A stretch of 47,512 nt of DNA from Fragilaria crotonensis (GCA_022925895.1 JAKSYS010000499.1:1-47512), one strand, 5' to 3'. Shown: positions 31,092 to 43,322, counted from the first letter of the stretch. A program made the numbers and translations. The notes: generated by a model not told the origin, from the letters alone.

Positions 31092-31909
31092 GAGTCCTTG
31101 AAGTATTCTCCACATCGTTCACGAAAAATCGCAGCGCAAGGTGAAAGACCTTGATGGATTCATTTGCATATGACTTTCCAGTTACTTAAGCACGCAATTC
31201 ACGTTCCGACTCTACCAATTTGACTGGGTTGCGTTCGTAGTCCTAAAACTTTGTGAACGACGAGATCCTCCTAGGTCGCCAGGCGTCAGTCATGTACTCC
31301 ATTTGGGCTGAGAGGAACTGCTGTCACCACCAAGGCAGAAGCTATGCACAATCTCCGAACCACCATCCATGTTCAAACAATGTCTTTTCTCCGCAGACCT
31401 CGATAATTCTTGGACGATCAAATGTGCGCCTGTGAACCATTGGAATCTTGTGCCGCCTATGAAAGGTAGGAAGTCGAACCATATTGACTGCTCATCATCT
31501 TTTGAACTCTTTTGTGTTCGATGGCGCAATGAGACCTTGGGGTTTGTGTTTGCGAAAGGCTAGTAACAATCGTCACAGCTGAGTACGAACATTGCTATGC
31601 GAGGATGGCACGGAAAGGTAGTCTTAATCTTAATAATGACGACGGACCCAGCTTTAGATCTGCCTTCCATACAATCAATCATGTGGATACACGTATGGTG
31701 TTCTCGATCGTTAGAAGGTTACACAGGAATGCGCTGCAGTTGCTAACACCTGGATTAAAATCGGCACCGGGTCACCGCATCGCCGCCCATATCTTTCAGG
31801 ACTTTACGTGTTAAGATTCGATTGCGCACATTAGGATGTTACATGACAATGGCGCTTCTACTGCACGGTGCGAAGCAAGTAGATCTAGCTGACTTTTTGG
31901 TAACCCTAT

Positions 31910-32225
31910 ATGATTCGCATCTGAATCGTGGTTCGCCATTCTCTGAATATCGGTTTTTAGTTCGAAAAAACGTACGATAGGTCTGGCTTATACTTCGGAA
32001 ACGCACGATAGGCTTGGTTTGTATTTCGAAAACGCACGATAGGTTTGATTCGTACTTTGCCAAGGCGCGAGGAGGGTCATTGGTAGGTGGTCTACTAGTA
32101 GTTTTATAATCCCTAACATGCTCGCATTTGAATCGTGGTTCGTCCCCTACTTAATCTTGGTTTGTACGTCGACAGCGCACGATAGGTTTGATTCGTACTT
32201 CGAAAACACAAGATAGGTTGGCACG
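31910..32225 (+). repeat. 31-bp tandem repeats in two homologous blocks
   Basis: CGCACGATAG-type cores occur at 31,971, 32,002 and 32,033, then at 32,176 and 32,207, always 31 bp apart. Both blocks are preceded by GAATCGTGGTTCG (near 31,923 and 32,130), so a unit of about 207 bp was itself duplicated. Confidence 0.85.
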
Positions 32226-32684
32226 AATACTCGACCATGTGCACTTCTACATGTGGATGTAACCTTTGTTGCGACAATGGGACACCTATCTGGAGTGTAC
32301 TCGGAGCCGGCGTTGTGTCGAACACCCCGCAATCGCTCAACCAGTATACAAACTGACTCTAGAGTAGCAATATGCACATAGTCTACTCTAGATGAATCAC
32401 ACATTTACTAGGAGTCCAATGTCTCACGTATAAACCTTTGCGAACAATGGTCGCCACAGATGCGTTGTAGGTTGTAGGGCTTTAAGTTGATCAATCGTAC
32501 TACAGTACTCGCTCCTCGACCTTGGAAAGTGTTGATTGGGTCACAATGCACCATGTCTTCTTCAAAAATTGCTATGCCGAAGTGCGCGCCGTTTCTCTGT
32601 ACATGGATTATTGTTACAAAATTTCAAGCAATTGACCGTCGCTGAAGAAGTCAACGTCTGTATCAGAGTCCTGCACTGGGTACC

Positions 32685-33070
32685 CATACCCAGTACCCAC
32701 CCACTACCCACCCATACCCATGGTTAATGGGTGGGTATGGGCATGCCCAACCAGTGGGTGGGTGGGTATGGGTGGTCCAAACTCCACTGAGCAAACCGTG
32801 GGTGGGTAATGGGTGGTCTAACCTGCCCACACGAATCGACCAGTGTGTACTCTGAGTATACAGTAGCTAGTAAGGAGTAGTAGAGTATAGTACACGGTGA
32901 GAGCAACTTTTAGAAAAATAGCCTGCGGCGGGCTAAATTTTTGCAGGGAAAATGGGTACAGTGGCGTGGGTATGGGTACGGCCTAGCGGGCGTGGGTGGG
33001 TACGGGTGGTCCAAGCGTGACCGCGCGAAGCGTGGGTGGGTCATGGGTGGTCCAAGCCTGCCTACCGGTA
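32685..33070 (+). repeat. G-rich GGGTGGGTATGGG minisatellite with G-quadruplex potential
   Basis: TGGGTGGG and ATGGGTGGTCCAA units repeat. A segment of about 80 bp is duplicated (32,753-32,830 and 32,985-33,065, diverged). Four GGG runs with 1-3-base loops lie at 32,756-32,772, and CCC runs of the complementary strand at 32,689-32,720, giving hairpin and quadruplex potential on both strands. Confidence 0.85.
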
Positions 33071-33930
33071 GCCTTGGGTACCCATGGGCACAGGCGTCAT
33101 ACCCGGTGCAGGACTCTGGTCTGTATACATTTCTGTCGCGCATACGTCAAGTTCGCCGGTCCTTGAGACCGCGGAGTATTACCATGGCAGAGATACTGGG
33201 GTTGTACACAACAATCCACTAGCATAGGTTTTTCCTGCGTAGAATGTATGCGTTCTCGGGGATCCGTCTGAATGCGGGGGAAGGTTTCAAGATTGAGGTG
33301 AACACGTGGACACACGGTGCAACAGGCAAAAGCACCATACCGGGACTTAGATTCCTTTCCAATTCATTCGATAGTACTAGTACTCCAAGTACTTGGTAGC
33401 ACCGTATGAACTCTGGAGTATTCCCCAACAGAATGCCTGATGACTGATGAATGATGATATGGCAAAACTGCCTAGCTAGATTGAACGCAAGTCCACAACG
33501 CACACGAGGTCCGTTACAGGAATTTTGGGCGGTCGCACACCAGCTCCGAATCTTCCTTCTCACAAAAGTGTCGCCATGACTGTGCCACCAGTCGGTCGTG
33601 CCGCGTTTGGCTGACACGGCCCACGTCTGTACCCCCACCCCACAATGAGTCACACGAGAGACCATTTCGCCAATCAGGGGGCAAGAAATCGAGCTCAACG
33701 ACTTTCTCTGCTCTCAACGATTCGACCTCTCCTCGATACTCGGAGTACATAAATTTTTTGACTGAAATAAAGCGTGAAGCGTGAACCCGTGCAAGCGTGG
33801 ACCCTCGAGAACTGAACACAAGTGCCCAAAGTCAAATCTCCCCGATTCGAGTGTTCAGTTCAAGGGGTTCATAAAAACCAAAAAGCCGTCGAAGCACCAG
33901 TCAAGCCTTTCAGTCGAAGCTCATCACCGA

Positions 33931-33989
33931 GTAAAGTCTCTCTTTCAAACCTTATGATTACTTCTTCATACGCTTCTGATTTACTCCAG
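33931..33989 (+). other. Candidate intron in the 5' part of the ornithine decarboxylase gene
   Basis: GTAAAG opens and a pyrimidine-rich tract ending TTTACTCCAG closes a 59-bp segment directly before the conserved [12 protein letters not shown] reading. The upstream frame that would join it is open but has no ATG, so either another exon lies upstream or the start has been damaged. Confidence 0.4.
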
Positions 33990-35954
33990 GATATCTTGAA
34001 AGAAAATGAAGTCTTTGTTGGTGGTTCTTCCATCGGGAAAGGTTTCAAAAAGGCCGCTCGTCACTACTTGCGCACGTCTTCTATCGCTAAGTACGAGCAG
34101 ATGAACCTCTCTCCCTCGAGAAGCTGCATTCTACGTGGTTGACATTGGAGTTGTGGTCTCTCAAGTCTATCAATGGCGTCGCTACTTGCCACGCGTGGAA
34201 CCCTTCTATGCCGTGAAGTGTAACCCTGATCCTGTTCTCATCAAGACTCGCCATTCTAGGCTGCAACTTTGATTGCGCCTCCAAGAAGGAGATTGACATT
34301 GTCCAAAAGATCACTGCTGACTTGCCTCGCAAACCGGAGATCATTTATGCTAATCCCTGCAAGGCTCGCCACCACATTGCGCACGCTGTCTCTAGGGCGT
34401 TCGCATGGTCACCTTGACAACGTGGCGGAAGTCAAGAAGTTGGCGGAGATCTCGACTGGTATTAAGCTCCTCATGCGCATCGTCACTGACGACAGAGGCT
34501 CGCAATGCCGTTTGAGCTCCAAGTTTGGTGCTCCCCGATCCAGATGGCGGAACTTGCTTGCCGCTGCTAAACAAACGGGAATGGAAGTCGTTGGAGTGTC
34601 CTTCCACGTTGGAAGTGGATGCCGCGACTCCACCCGCTACCACCTGGCTCTCAAGGACTGCCGCGAGCTCTTCGATATTGCCAAGGCGGAGTACGGATTC
34701 AACCTCAACATTCTCGACATTGGAGGTGGTTTCCCTGGAGAGACGCATTCCTTCTACAATCCCGAAGTCCTCGATTCTGACGACGACGAAGAAGACGCTT
34801 CCAGCGAGGAAGGATTGGAGAAAGCTGACGCTCAGGAAGAAACTCCCTACATGTTCTTTACCGAGATTGCCGAGACGGTATCTCCATGGATCGACGAATT
34901 GTTTGAACCAAGTGTCCGCGTCATCGGGGAACCCGGACGTTACATGGTGGCTGCTGCGGCCACCTTGGTGACCTCAGTTGTCGGATCCAGATCCAACGAA
35001 ATGGACGACTTGCCCTTCGCCGGAGGCCTTTCTGACAATGAAACGTCGGAGACCGTCTTTGAGAGATCCCGCCAGGAGGAAAACAATATTGTTCGCCAGC
35101 GCGGTGCCTCCTTTGACATGCGCCAGCGCGGCGCCTTTGACATCACGAACGGAGGAGATGAGCAAGTCTGGGAGACCATCACCGAGGAGCTCAACGACTA
35201 CGCTAAGTACTTCGCCAAGCAGACCTTCATCACTCAAGTCACTGATGCTTACAACGATGGTTTGGATCTCTACAACGAAGATTTCAATACCCAGGCTGAT
35301 CTGTTGGGAGTCCCCAACAAGAGTCAGATGCAAAGCATGATCCGCACGGTTGAGGGCATGACCAAGAGTATTGCCATTGGCGAAGACGTAGGAGGCCAGA
35401 TTTCTTGGCTGCTGCCGGCGAAGCCGCTGTCAACGGTATGGTCCTCCAGGCTGTCGCCGATTCGGCCTCTCCAAGACGACTATGCCTACTACGTCAACGA
35501 CGGCGTCTATGGAGCGTTCAACAATCTCATGTTTGATCACGCCAACGTCCGTCCTCGCGTCCTCCGTGTCGAGGTTGACGATGCCAACGGAAACGAACAC
35601 GTCTACGTTGAGTCCGACGTTGACAAGCTCCTTTACGCGTCCACCGTGTTCGGACCTACTTGTGACTCTATCGATGTCATTGCCCGCTCTGTCTTGTTGC
35701 CCAAGCTCAAGATTGGAGACTGGCTCTACTTCCAGAACATGGGTGCCTACACGATGGCCGCGGCGTCCAGCTTCAACGGATTTGAGCCAACGGAGAAGAT
35801 GTACGTGTGCTCGGTGCAACTCGAGTTCTTCGAATCGCTGATCGCGGGACCGTCCGAGGATGAACAGCACCAGAACATGTTAGATCGCGTGGCAGAGGAG
35901 AAAAAGGACCCTGACACGGTTCACAGTGGATTGATGGATGTATTGTGTTTGTGA
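33990..35954 (+). CDS. ODC: Ornithine decarboxylase (5' end unresolved; several frame changes)
   Basis: This is a pyridoxal-phosphate group IV decarboxylase that converts ornithine to putrescine, the first step of polyamine synthesis in the cytosol. Visible motifs are [12 protein letters not shown] (PLP-binding Lys), [88 protein letters not shown] (active-site Cys) and [15 protein letters not shown]. Reading them needs at least six single-base frame changes, near 34,125, 34,250, 34,395, 34,415, 35,395 and 35,470. Between EPGRY and YVNDGVYG lies an insertion of about 140 residues relative to animal enzymes, with a repeated RQRGA(S)FD. The start codon is not found. It is convergent with the SET gene, 170 bp away. 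Confidence 0.85.
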
Positions 35955-36124
35955 AACCTGATGCAACGGGTGTCCAATGGCATTGATAAATAATGATCTC
36001 ATTATAAGGAAGCATCTAACATAGCCGAGTCTGAAGCTTCTGAAAAAATCTGAAGAGATGGTGCTGAAAAGGATATCTTAACCCTGTGCTTGGTGAGAAG
36101 ATTGATTGCCCTACAAGGTCGAAA

Positions 36125-37844
36125 TCACTGAGAAGGATCAGATCCTTTTTCATCACGCCAGGCGTTAGGGAATATCTCATCCGGAATTCCTATCCAATGC
36201 CGAAACGCATCAGTCAAATGCTGATCTGTCGTGTATACCTTGTCTGTGAAGCGGATTGCCGGTCGCGGTACCTTGGAAACAATGTGGTACGACTTCGTCT
36301 TCTCCACGCGATCACCCTGAGTATTGCCAGCTCCTTTTTGCCTGGCATTCCGCAATATTTGTACGGTATAGAATGACGATGTTTCGTCTCGTTTAAGAAT
36401 GGTGCAGGGGTGCAGATTGTCCAATCAAACACTCGACGAGTCCAATTCCAGGGAACGGTCGTGATGCCGCCGTCCGAATTTGATGTAGTCGTCGTGTTGT
36501 TTTTGTTGTTAGGGTGATCATAAAAACAAGAGGTACGGAGATTGTTGGGGTACGGGTAGTCTTTTGTTCGGCACTCGTCCGAATTTTAGTAGCCACTTCG
36601 TCCATGACATGGGCTGGAGGTACATGGGCGTCGTTTTCTTTCCATTGGAGCGTTTCATTGGTTCGTTTGGAGTAGCAGCAGTAGTAGCACGATGATGATT
36701 GTCCCATGCTGCCTTCCAATCGGACCCATAATCCATGACAATTTCATCCCCAGGTTGCAGATCTCGGAGTGCCACGAGTTCCAAAACAAGACCTGTTCAT
36801 CGGCGTGGTCCTCCAGATCTGGAATACTCCATCGGAGCCACGAGTCATTAGATTGTTGAACGGACCATTGCAGTTTGACATTGGGTGTGTCATGATGATT
36901 GATGAGATTGACTATTGGAGAATACGGAAATAGTACCATGGATGATTGGGGATGGCTGTAACAGTAATTCAGCAAGAGTTGCCACTGCTGTTCCAGGGTT
37001 TCACTCTGCTTTGATTCTTTGATTTTGATCGTGTTGAGCGTTATCTCCCAGTCAAAGATCGGAACAACTGGCACCGGAGCGACGATGGATCCCTTTGGTA
37101 AAAATCGAGATGCAAACGCACCTCGGCCTGAGATGGAGGATGACTTTGGTAGGAGATTGTCCAAACAGGTGCCGTGGTGACGGAGCCATTCCTGGGAACG
37201 AAGGGGTGGGTCCTGGTGATCATTATCATCGTCATCCCACAAACTCCGTTCCTGAAACCATTCTTCCGTCTGAGGTGATAGCAGTTCTTGACCAGCGACA
37301 ACGTCCTTGTGAATGTACCACGTATAATTGTGATATTGAGTAAAGGATCCAGCTGCCTTGCACGTCTCGGACAATCCCCATCGTCGCGGTCAACACGATA
37401 TGGTAAAATATTCGATTTTCCTTTCACGCTGTTGGTCAGCATGCCAACACCTGGCGTGACAGAATGAACAACCTTTCCTTCGTTCATACCTCCAGTGTCG
37501 TATGCTGATTTCCAGTAATTGTATTGGAAGAAGTCGACGCCGACAGTATTCATGATATCTGGAACTTGGATGACAATGTCTCCAGGAAGGACGGGAGAAC
37601 CTCGTCGGCGATCCATGAGTGTAAAGATACCAAATCCATCCAAATACGACTTGGCCATGACGAGGGTGCAATCCGGAGGGACATTTGGTTGACTACTTCT
37701 TGCTGCTGTCGTCGTCGAGCACGTCGTCTCATCATTATCACCATGACTGCTACCAAGACACTGTTCTTGCAAGACTTGCGACGAGACCAGTCTCGTCAAA
37801 AGAAAAACACTGGTGAAGGTGAAGATAGTGAACAGCATACGCAT
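36125..37844 (-). CDS. Secreted SET-domain protein (about five frame changes)
   Basis: ATG 37,844 starts a signal peptide (MRMLFTIFTFTSVFLLTRLV). An N-terminal domain with KSYLDGFGIFTL and YNYWKSAYDTG follows. The SET part has GRGAFASRFLPKGSIVAPVP, NLINHHDTPNVKLQW (the NxxxH-type cofactor motif) and LRDLQPGDEIVMDYGSDW. The C-terminus has PPAHVMDEVATKIRT, YPNNLRTSCFY, HPCTILKRD, YHIVSKVPRPAIRFTDKVYT and FRHWIGIPDEIFP, ending at TGA 36,125. SET domains usually methylate lysine; the signal peptide suggests this one acts outside the nucleus, substrate unknown. Frame changes near 37,370 (G run), 36,780 (T run), 36,650, 36,560 and 36,420 are needed, while the motifs stay intact. Confidence 0.8.
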
Positions 37845-38331
37845 TTCTTGTTGTTGATTGTCACTTGTCAATGGCCAATTCGTTCTCTTCAACCATCGGC
37901 ACTTGGCCAACTTCACACCCAACCCAATGTTGATGATGTTGTGTCCTTTGACCTTTTTAGAGTCCTATGACGACGAAGATACGCTCATATCCCGAACCGA
38001 AGGTCGAAGAAAGATTTTAAATCAATACACTCGGAGTACGCTAGTAGCAAGTACACAAGCCTACTCCAGTACATGTACATGTCATTCTGTCAGACTTTAT
38101 CATTTATATAAACATACATTAATAATAACTAATAACAGAACATAGATCGTAGTACGTGTAAACATCTTTTCTCGTGAGTGTGGGCAAAGAGAGAAACTGA
38201 TAAGCACAGCAACGTATCAACCATCAACATCGAACACGTCTCGTCAACCCTGGAAAGCCGTCGAAAATGTTCGTTGATCAATCGCTGTAGCACCGCACAA
38301 CGCACTTGTATTCCGTTCGCAAATACTAGTA
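37845..38331. other. Intergenic, 0.5 kb
   Basis: This is the promoter region of the SET gene on the left and the 3' flank of the membrane-protein gene on the right. AT-rich around 38,090-38,145 (ATATAAACATACATTAATAA). No gene is seen. Confidence 0.4.
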
Positions 38332-39352
38332 CTAGAGTTCAACCTTCTGCACGGGCTGTTCAACACCGTCGTTCTCCTCGTCGTCGCCAAGACCTTTCGC
38401 GGAACCCTCGTTCTCCTCAATGTCAGAAAGTACTGGCGGATGAGCATCAACAGAACCATCGCTCTTCAATATCAGAAGAATGTTGCTCAGAGGTGTTGAA
38501 CTCTTTGAGTCACTCTTCTTCTTCTGCTGACCCGCATGGATCTGATGAATGCACTTTGACAGCAAAACGACGGTGAGAGAGAATCCAATCCACGATGAAA
38601 AGTAGAGATTTCCTCCGGATGCCGCCGGTCTATCTTCACCAAACGTGATGAAACCAACACCGAACGTGTACATGACAAACATCACACCCGAGAGCGCTGT
38701 CTCAATGGTCAAAGTAGTCTTTCCCATGCCAATCACGACGAGAGCAATCAAGGGGATGATGATTCCAAACAGTCCCAGGGCAATTGCATAATTCGTTCTC
38801 TGACAGAAACTCAAATCACCCAAATCACTGACGCATTGGACATCTTGATGAATTCCCGACGCGGATGCGAGGACCACGACCGACACGGCCATCAAACCGA
38901 GCCATGTGGTCGTTTTGGGAGAGATATTCTTCTGGAACCACAATGCCATGACTTCACGACAGTACCCGCCAAGGATGAGGATGATGCAAACAAAGGAAAT
39001 CCAAGAGAAAAAGTAGAGATTCGAATTGACAATGATTCCTTGTCCAACACCAGAAACGGCAATATCGTGGCACGGGGTCATGATTGTCGGAAGACAGGCG
39101 CACCAGATGATTAACAAGAAGACGGCGAGACCTCCCTCAATCTTTTGACCAACAAACTTGTCACCGAGCACAAAGTGGGCAATGGTACCAAAGAAACTGA
39201 AAAAGAGCGAAATAGAGAGCGCAGCCGTAACCCAATTGACAGAGCTGTTGGTGTTGTCAATCGTTGTGACATGAGCTGTAAGGCAAACACAAGAAAATAT
39301 AAAGAGGGCGGCCCATGCCTGGAAACGATGTCCCCGGGGTTTTGATCTTCAT
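38332..39352 (-). CDS. Multi-pass membrane protein with internal repeats (one frameshift)
   Basis: ATG 39,352 gives MKIKTPGTSF, and a frame change at the CCCCGGGG run (near 39,335) joins AWAALFIFSCVCLTAHVTT. At least seven hydrophobic helices follow. The segments SVNWVTAALSISLFFSFFGT, SNLYFFSWISFVCIILILGG and GGNLYFSSWIGFSLTVVLLS are related, so the protein is built from repeated loop-plus-helix units. Loops carry paired cysteines (MTPCHDIA, VQCVSDLGDLSFC). The C-terminal tail (about 60 residues) is cytosol-like, Lys/Ser then strongly acidic. I do not recognise a transporter family. It is probably a plasma- or endomembrane protein. Confidence 0.7.
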
Positions 39353-41694
39353 TGTTTTTGTTGTTGTTATTGTTTTGAATTTAGATAATTATATGATATG
39401 AGAAGGATATGAACCTATCTACCGTATGTTGTTCTTGTGATTCGTGAGTTTCGTGATGGTTGTGGAAATACGAGAACCTTATTCACCGCTCAGTCTACAC
39501 CCCAGACAAGTTGGGGTTCTCCTTCAGCAACTATTCATCCCGGCTAAACCGAACTGTTCCACTGAATGATCATCCGCCGCTTGTTGTGAACTTCCCTTTG
39601 ATCGGAATACCAATATGTGAGCAACGTCGGGTGACACCATACACTTCTGATGTCGTACTGTACGTCGAACAGTAGCACTCCGAGTTTTGGATTTTGCATA
39701 CTGTACATGAAAAATGTTTGTACAGTATGTCATACATGTAGACAGGCATTTTTTTTATTTCTTTTTTTTCGTGAACTCGATTTTCATGTTCATGACTTCA
39801 TGACACGATGTCCGATACGGACTAGGCACAGACAGCGTGTCGTTACTCGTTACACGAAGATGCTGAACGTCATAGTGTCATAGACAGTGAAATCGATACA
39901 GTGTCACAGTGTACTCGAGTACGTGATCAATAGAACAGTACCAGGTACTTCGAGTACTCGTACCAGTACTGAAGCATTGTATGATGGACCAGTGCTCGTG
40001 CTGCAATCAAAAGCAATGCTCCGTGGCCGACGCATACATGTTTCAAAATTCAGCTGACGTTCTGTCACAAAACGTTGCCATCCCTATCTGAATTAGGTAT
40101 TGTACACGTAGTATACTTTGATCTTTCTACTCTACTATTGTAGACTCTAGAGACACAAGCCTGTCAGGAGCAAGCTAATGTTGTGGACGTGCAAGGTGAA
40201 TTGGCAAGGCAGTCCATCATGGATGGCGTGACTAGCGGTTGTGTGGCCACAATTACTCCCATTGTTACTAAAAGTAACGTAGTGTGTCAGATTCGGCTCG
40301 AGCCACCAAGGTCTCCCTGATCTTCCGAAAAAAGGGAATCAGCGTGTGTAATAGTGCACAATTATGACTGAAAAAAATGCAAAGCATTAGACGTGAGCTT
40401 GGAATGTACACATGTATCTACCGTGCCTGACTGGCTGCTAGCTTGTATTGAATATGATGCAGTATAGTGGTTGATTGCATAGCTTCAATTGTTGATGACC
40501 ACGGAAAAATGTGGTATGACAGGGTTGTTCTCGGTGGTGGTAGCTAGTTGTTGGCAACTTGGCGTGATTGTGGCATGATCTGGAAGTGAGCTTTGTCAAC
40601 CTTGTTCGGTTTAGTTGTTGAACCAACATGACAACGTTCATGGGACTCTGTTTCAAACATTTGGAATGCTGAAGGCGGGTCATCTGGAATTGTGGACGCC
40701 GGTTGCTGTCGCAAGTGTTCATAACGGGGACGGATATTCCTTGTTTTTCTCATGGTGTCGATGCCACCGATTCGTTGGGCAGTTTTGAGTAAGGCAAGGC
40801 ATAGGAGGGACGAAACATGTTTTTCGGATCTTGTTCTGGTGAATGGTACACGGTTTTGATTTTTTGTGTGATACGTTGAAGTCCATTGAGACAGAGGGCG
40901 TTGTGATGAAGGGTCGTAACTTAACTTGAGAATTGAACTGGGAATGGAGGGCAGGAGCAAGAGAAGGGCGCAATTCTAAATTCGAGTCTTGGTTTTCATT
41001 TTATTCAGCGGGTTCAGTCGTGTAGTTCTTGTACGACTGCTACTGTAGCTATTTCCGGTACGAGTCTGCTCTGAGTGTCGTCGACTACGTGTATGATACG
41101 GGAGACGGGAGTTAGGCGTCAGTGTCTCTGAGACAAAATTCAGTATTACTGTGACGTAGAACTCGGTGTGTCGGTATCCCAGTATGGAATTCCGAATTGT
41201 ACAGGCGTACAGACAAGGCAAAGACAAAACGAGTTTGGATGGCGAGCAGGCAGGGCAAGAGAAAGACACCCAATCGACAAAGCAGGAATGCAAAAGCAGG
41301 TGGTAAGGAAGTTGCGGCTAGCCAATCATAAATCATTCGATGATCGTGTCCCATGGATTGGACAGTTTCAAACTGCAACTGCTTGACTTTTAGCAATTGC
41401 ACGTGCTTACACTTGAGGGGCCAAGCAAGATGAAAAAGGAATACATGAGATTCCTAACGGCTACAGCGAGATGTACATGAAATAGAATCCAAATATGAGA
41501 TTCTGAATCGCAATCGGTCACGAATCTGACGAAAGCCATCAAATGGAGAAGACATCGCAAATCGCATATCACATCTGTCGACTTCGAAAATCATTGCCAT
41601 TCGACTTTAGTTCTCATATTAATACTACTTCAGTATTATTACAGTTACATTTCCATCATCTACCACCTTCTCGAACAATACTAGTACATTCACC
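39353..41694. other. Intergenic, 2.3 kb
   Basis: No gene is supported. A 138-codon minus frame at 40,544-40,960 (Ser/Pro/Arg/Thr-rich, no domain) and an overlapping 84-codon frame are likely chance. Palindromes such as GTACTCGAGTAC (39,911-39,922) cluster at 39,895-39,975. T-rich stretches at 39,750-39,770 are unremarkable. The phosphofructokinase promoter lies at the right end. Confidence 0.45.
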
Positions 41695-43005
41695 ATGTCC
41701 CAACAACACATGAAAGTCGCCATGATGACCTCTGGAGGTCTTGCTCCATGTCTTTCGGCATCGATCGCACAACTTGTTCGTTACTGGTCTGCAGCATTGA
41801 AGGAGGGCAAGATTGCATCCTTGTCCATCCGCATGTACCTTGATGGTTACAAGGGGATCTTGATTGGAGATTCCTTCATGTTGGATGAAGCTCTTTGGGA
41901 AGAATGCGATGCTCTCAACTATTTGGGAGGTTCGCCCATTGGAAATTCCCGAGTCAAGGTAGGAACTTGACCTGCAGGATCAGCACTTGACCTCAATGAC
42001 ATTTCTAACTCCACCATTCCACTTCTAACAACGAAACAGTTGACCAACCTCAAGGACTGCATCGCCCGCGGATTCATCAAGGAAAACGAATCACCGCTCG
42101 AGGTTGCTGCCCAGCAACTCATCAAGGACGAAATCAACGTCTTGCACACCATTGGAGGTGACGACACAAACACACAAGCTGCCGTCCTTTCCCAATACAT
42201 CCTTTCCGAACACGGAGGCAAGGTCGTTGTCATTGGCATGCCAAAGACCATTGACAATGACGTTTATCCCATTGTCCAAACCTTTGGAGCTGACACTGCC
42301 GCCCACCAGGGAGCACTCTACTTTGAAAACATTGTCTCCGAGTCGACTGCCAATCCTCGCATGCTCATTCTGCACGAATGCATGGGTCGCGATTCCGGAT
42401 ACTTGACGGCTGCCACAGCCAAGGCCTACCGTGACCGATTGGCCCTCCAAAAGTTTGTTCCAGGATTTGCCACGAGTGCCAAATCTCGTGACGTGCATGC
42501 CATTTGGATTCCTGAAAATCCTCTCGACTTGGTCGCCGAAGGCGAACGTCTCAAGAAAATTATGGACGAATTTGGCAATGTCAACATCTTTTTCGGTGAA
42601 GGCACTGGTGTTGGTGAAATTATCAAATCCATGGAAGCGGCCGGAGAAGTGGTCCCCCGCGATGCCTTTGGTCACGTCGCATTGGCCAAGATCAATCCAG
42701 GACAGTACTTTTCGACTCACATTGCTGCCCTTGTGGGGGCCGAAAAGACCTTGGTCCAAAAGTCGGGATACTTTTCCCGTGCCGCTGCGGCGAATGAATT
42801 TGATCGCACTCTGATTGCCGACTGTGCCAAGGCCGGAGTTGAGGCGGCCATTGCCGGTGTCAGTGGGTGCATGGGACAAGATGAGAATATGGAGGGTACT
42901 CCCATTCGGGCTATTGAGTTTGAGAGAATCAAGGGAGGAAAACCCTTTGATGTTACGCAAGAGTGGTTTGTTAGTATGGTGAAGGAGATTGGACAATCCA
43001 AGTAG
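41695..43005 (+). CDS. PFP: Pyrophosphate-dependent 6-phosphofructokinase (one intron)
   Basis: Exon 1 is 41,695-41,958 and exon 2 is 42,040-43,005, giving 409 residues with no frame problem. The enzyme phosphorylates fructose 6-phosphate to fructose 1,6-bisphosphate using pyrophosphate and is reversible in glycolysis/gluconeogenesis. MTSGGLAPCLSASI (residues 11-24) is the phosphate-donor loop. GGDDTN (127-132) has Asp where ATP-type enzymes have Gly (GGDG). PKTIDND (156-162) holds the catalytic Asp and the Lys typical of PPi enzymes, and MGRDSGYLT (203-211) binds substrate. The length fits the short PPi-dependent clade. No presequence is visible, so cytosolic location is likely. Confidence 0.93.
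41959..42039 (+). other. Intron of the phosphofructokinase gene
   Basis: This 81-bp GT-AG intron (GTAGGA...GAAACAG) follows codon 88 in phase 0. Splicing joins GNSRVK to LTNLKDC and preserves the frame. Confidence 0.9.
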
Positions 43006-43322
43006 ATAGAATCTAGTTATACTATATCAATGTAAATGGATAAACGAGTACTTTGATGCAGTTACGAGCATCATCATATTAGTGGCTGCGAACTGACGAT
43101 CCAAAGTGTAGAGACAAATCTTTTGTTTTCGTCTTTACGGTCCTTTGCAAATGCAGTACATGGATTGCACCGCACCGAAGCTTGATGAACGTAAATCACA
43201 TGTACAATGCATTCCTAGAATTCTCGACTAGAAACAAAAAGATCAACTAATTGGTGTACTGGAATCGGCAATACAACACACATCGAACATGGCAACTGTA
43301 GTATGCACAGATACTGAAAACT

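Larger units (their letters stand above)
31092..33821. other. Gene-poor repeat-bearing region, 2.7 kb
   Basis: No gene is supported. It holds 31-bp repeats (31,910-32,225) and a G-rich duplicated block (32,685-33,070). A 159-codon minus-strand frame at 33,219-33,698 has no domain and is probably chance. The promoter and first exon of the ornithine decarboxylase gene should lie at the right end. Confidence 0.45.

Noticed and set aside
32685-33070. CRISPR-like or telomeric array
   Set aside because: Repeats are irregular, G-rich and lack unique spacers of constant size; the unit is not a telomere hexamer or heptamer.
33219-33698. 159-codon minus-strand frame
   Set aside because: No motif or signal peptide and no ATG support in context; chance length in non-coding DNA.
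35482-35870. Overlapping frames on both strands in ornithine decarboxylase
   Set aside because: Shadows of the GC-balanced enzyme sequence; only one frame has the family motifs.
40544-40960. 138-codon minus-strand frame
   Set aside because: Ser/Pro/Arg-rich, overlaps another chance frame, no domain.
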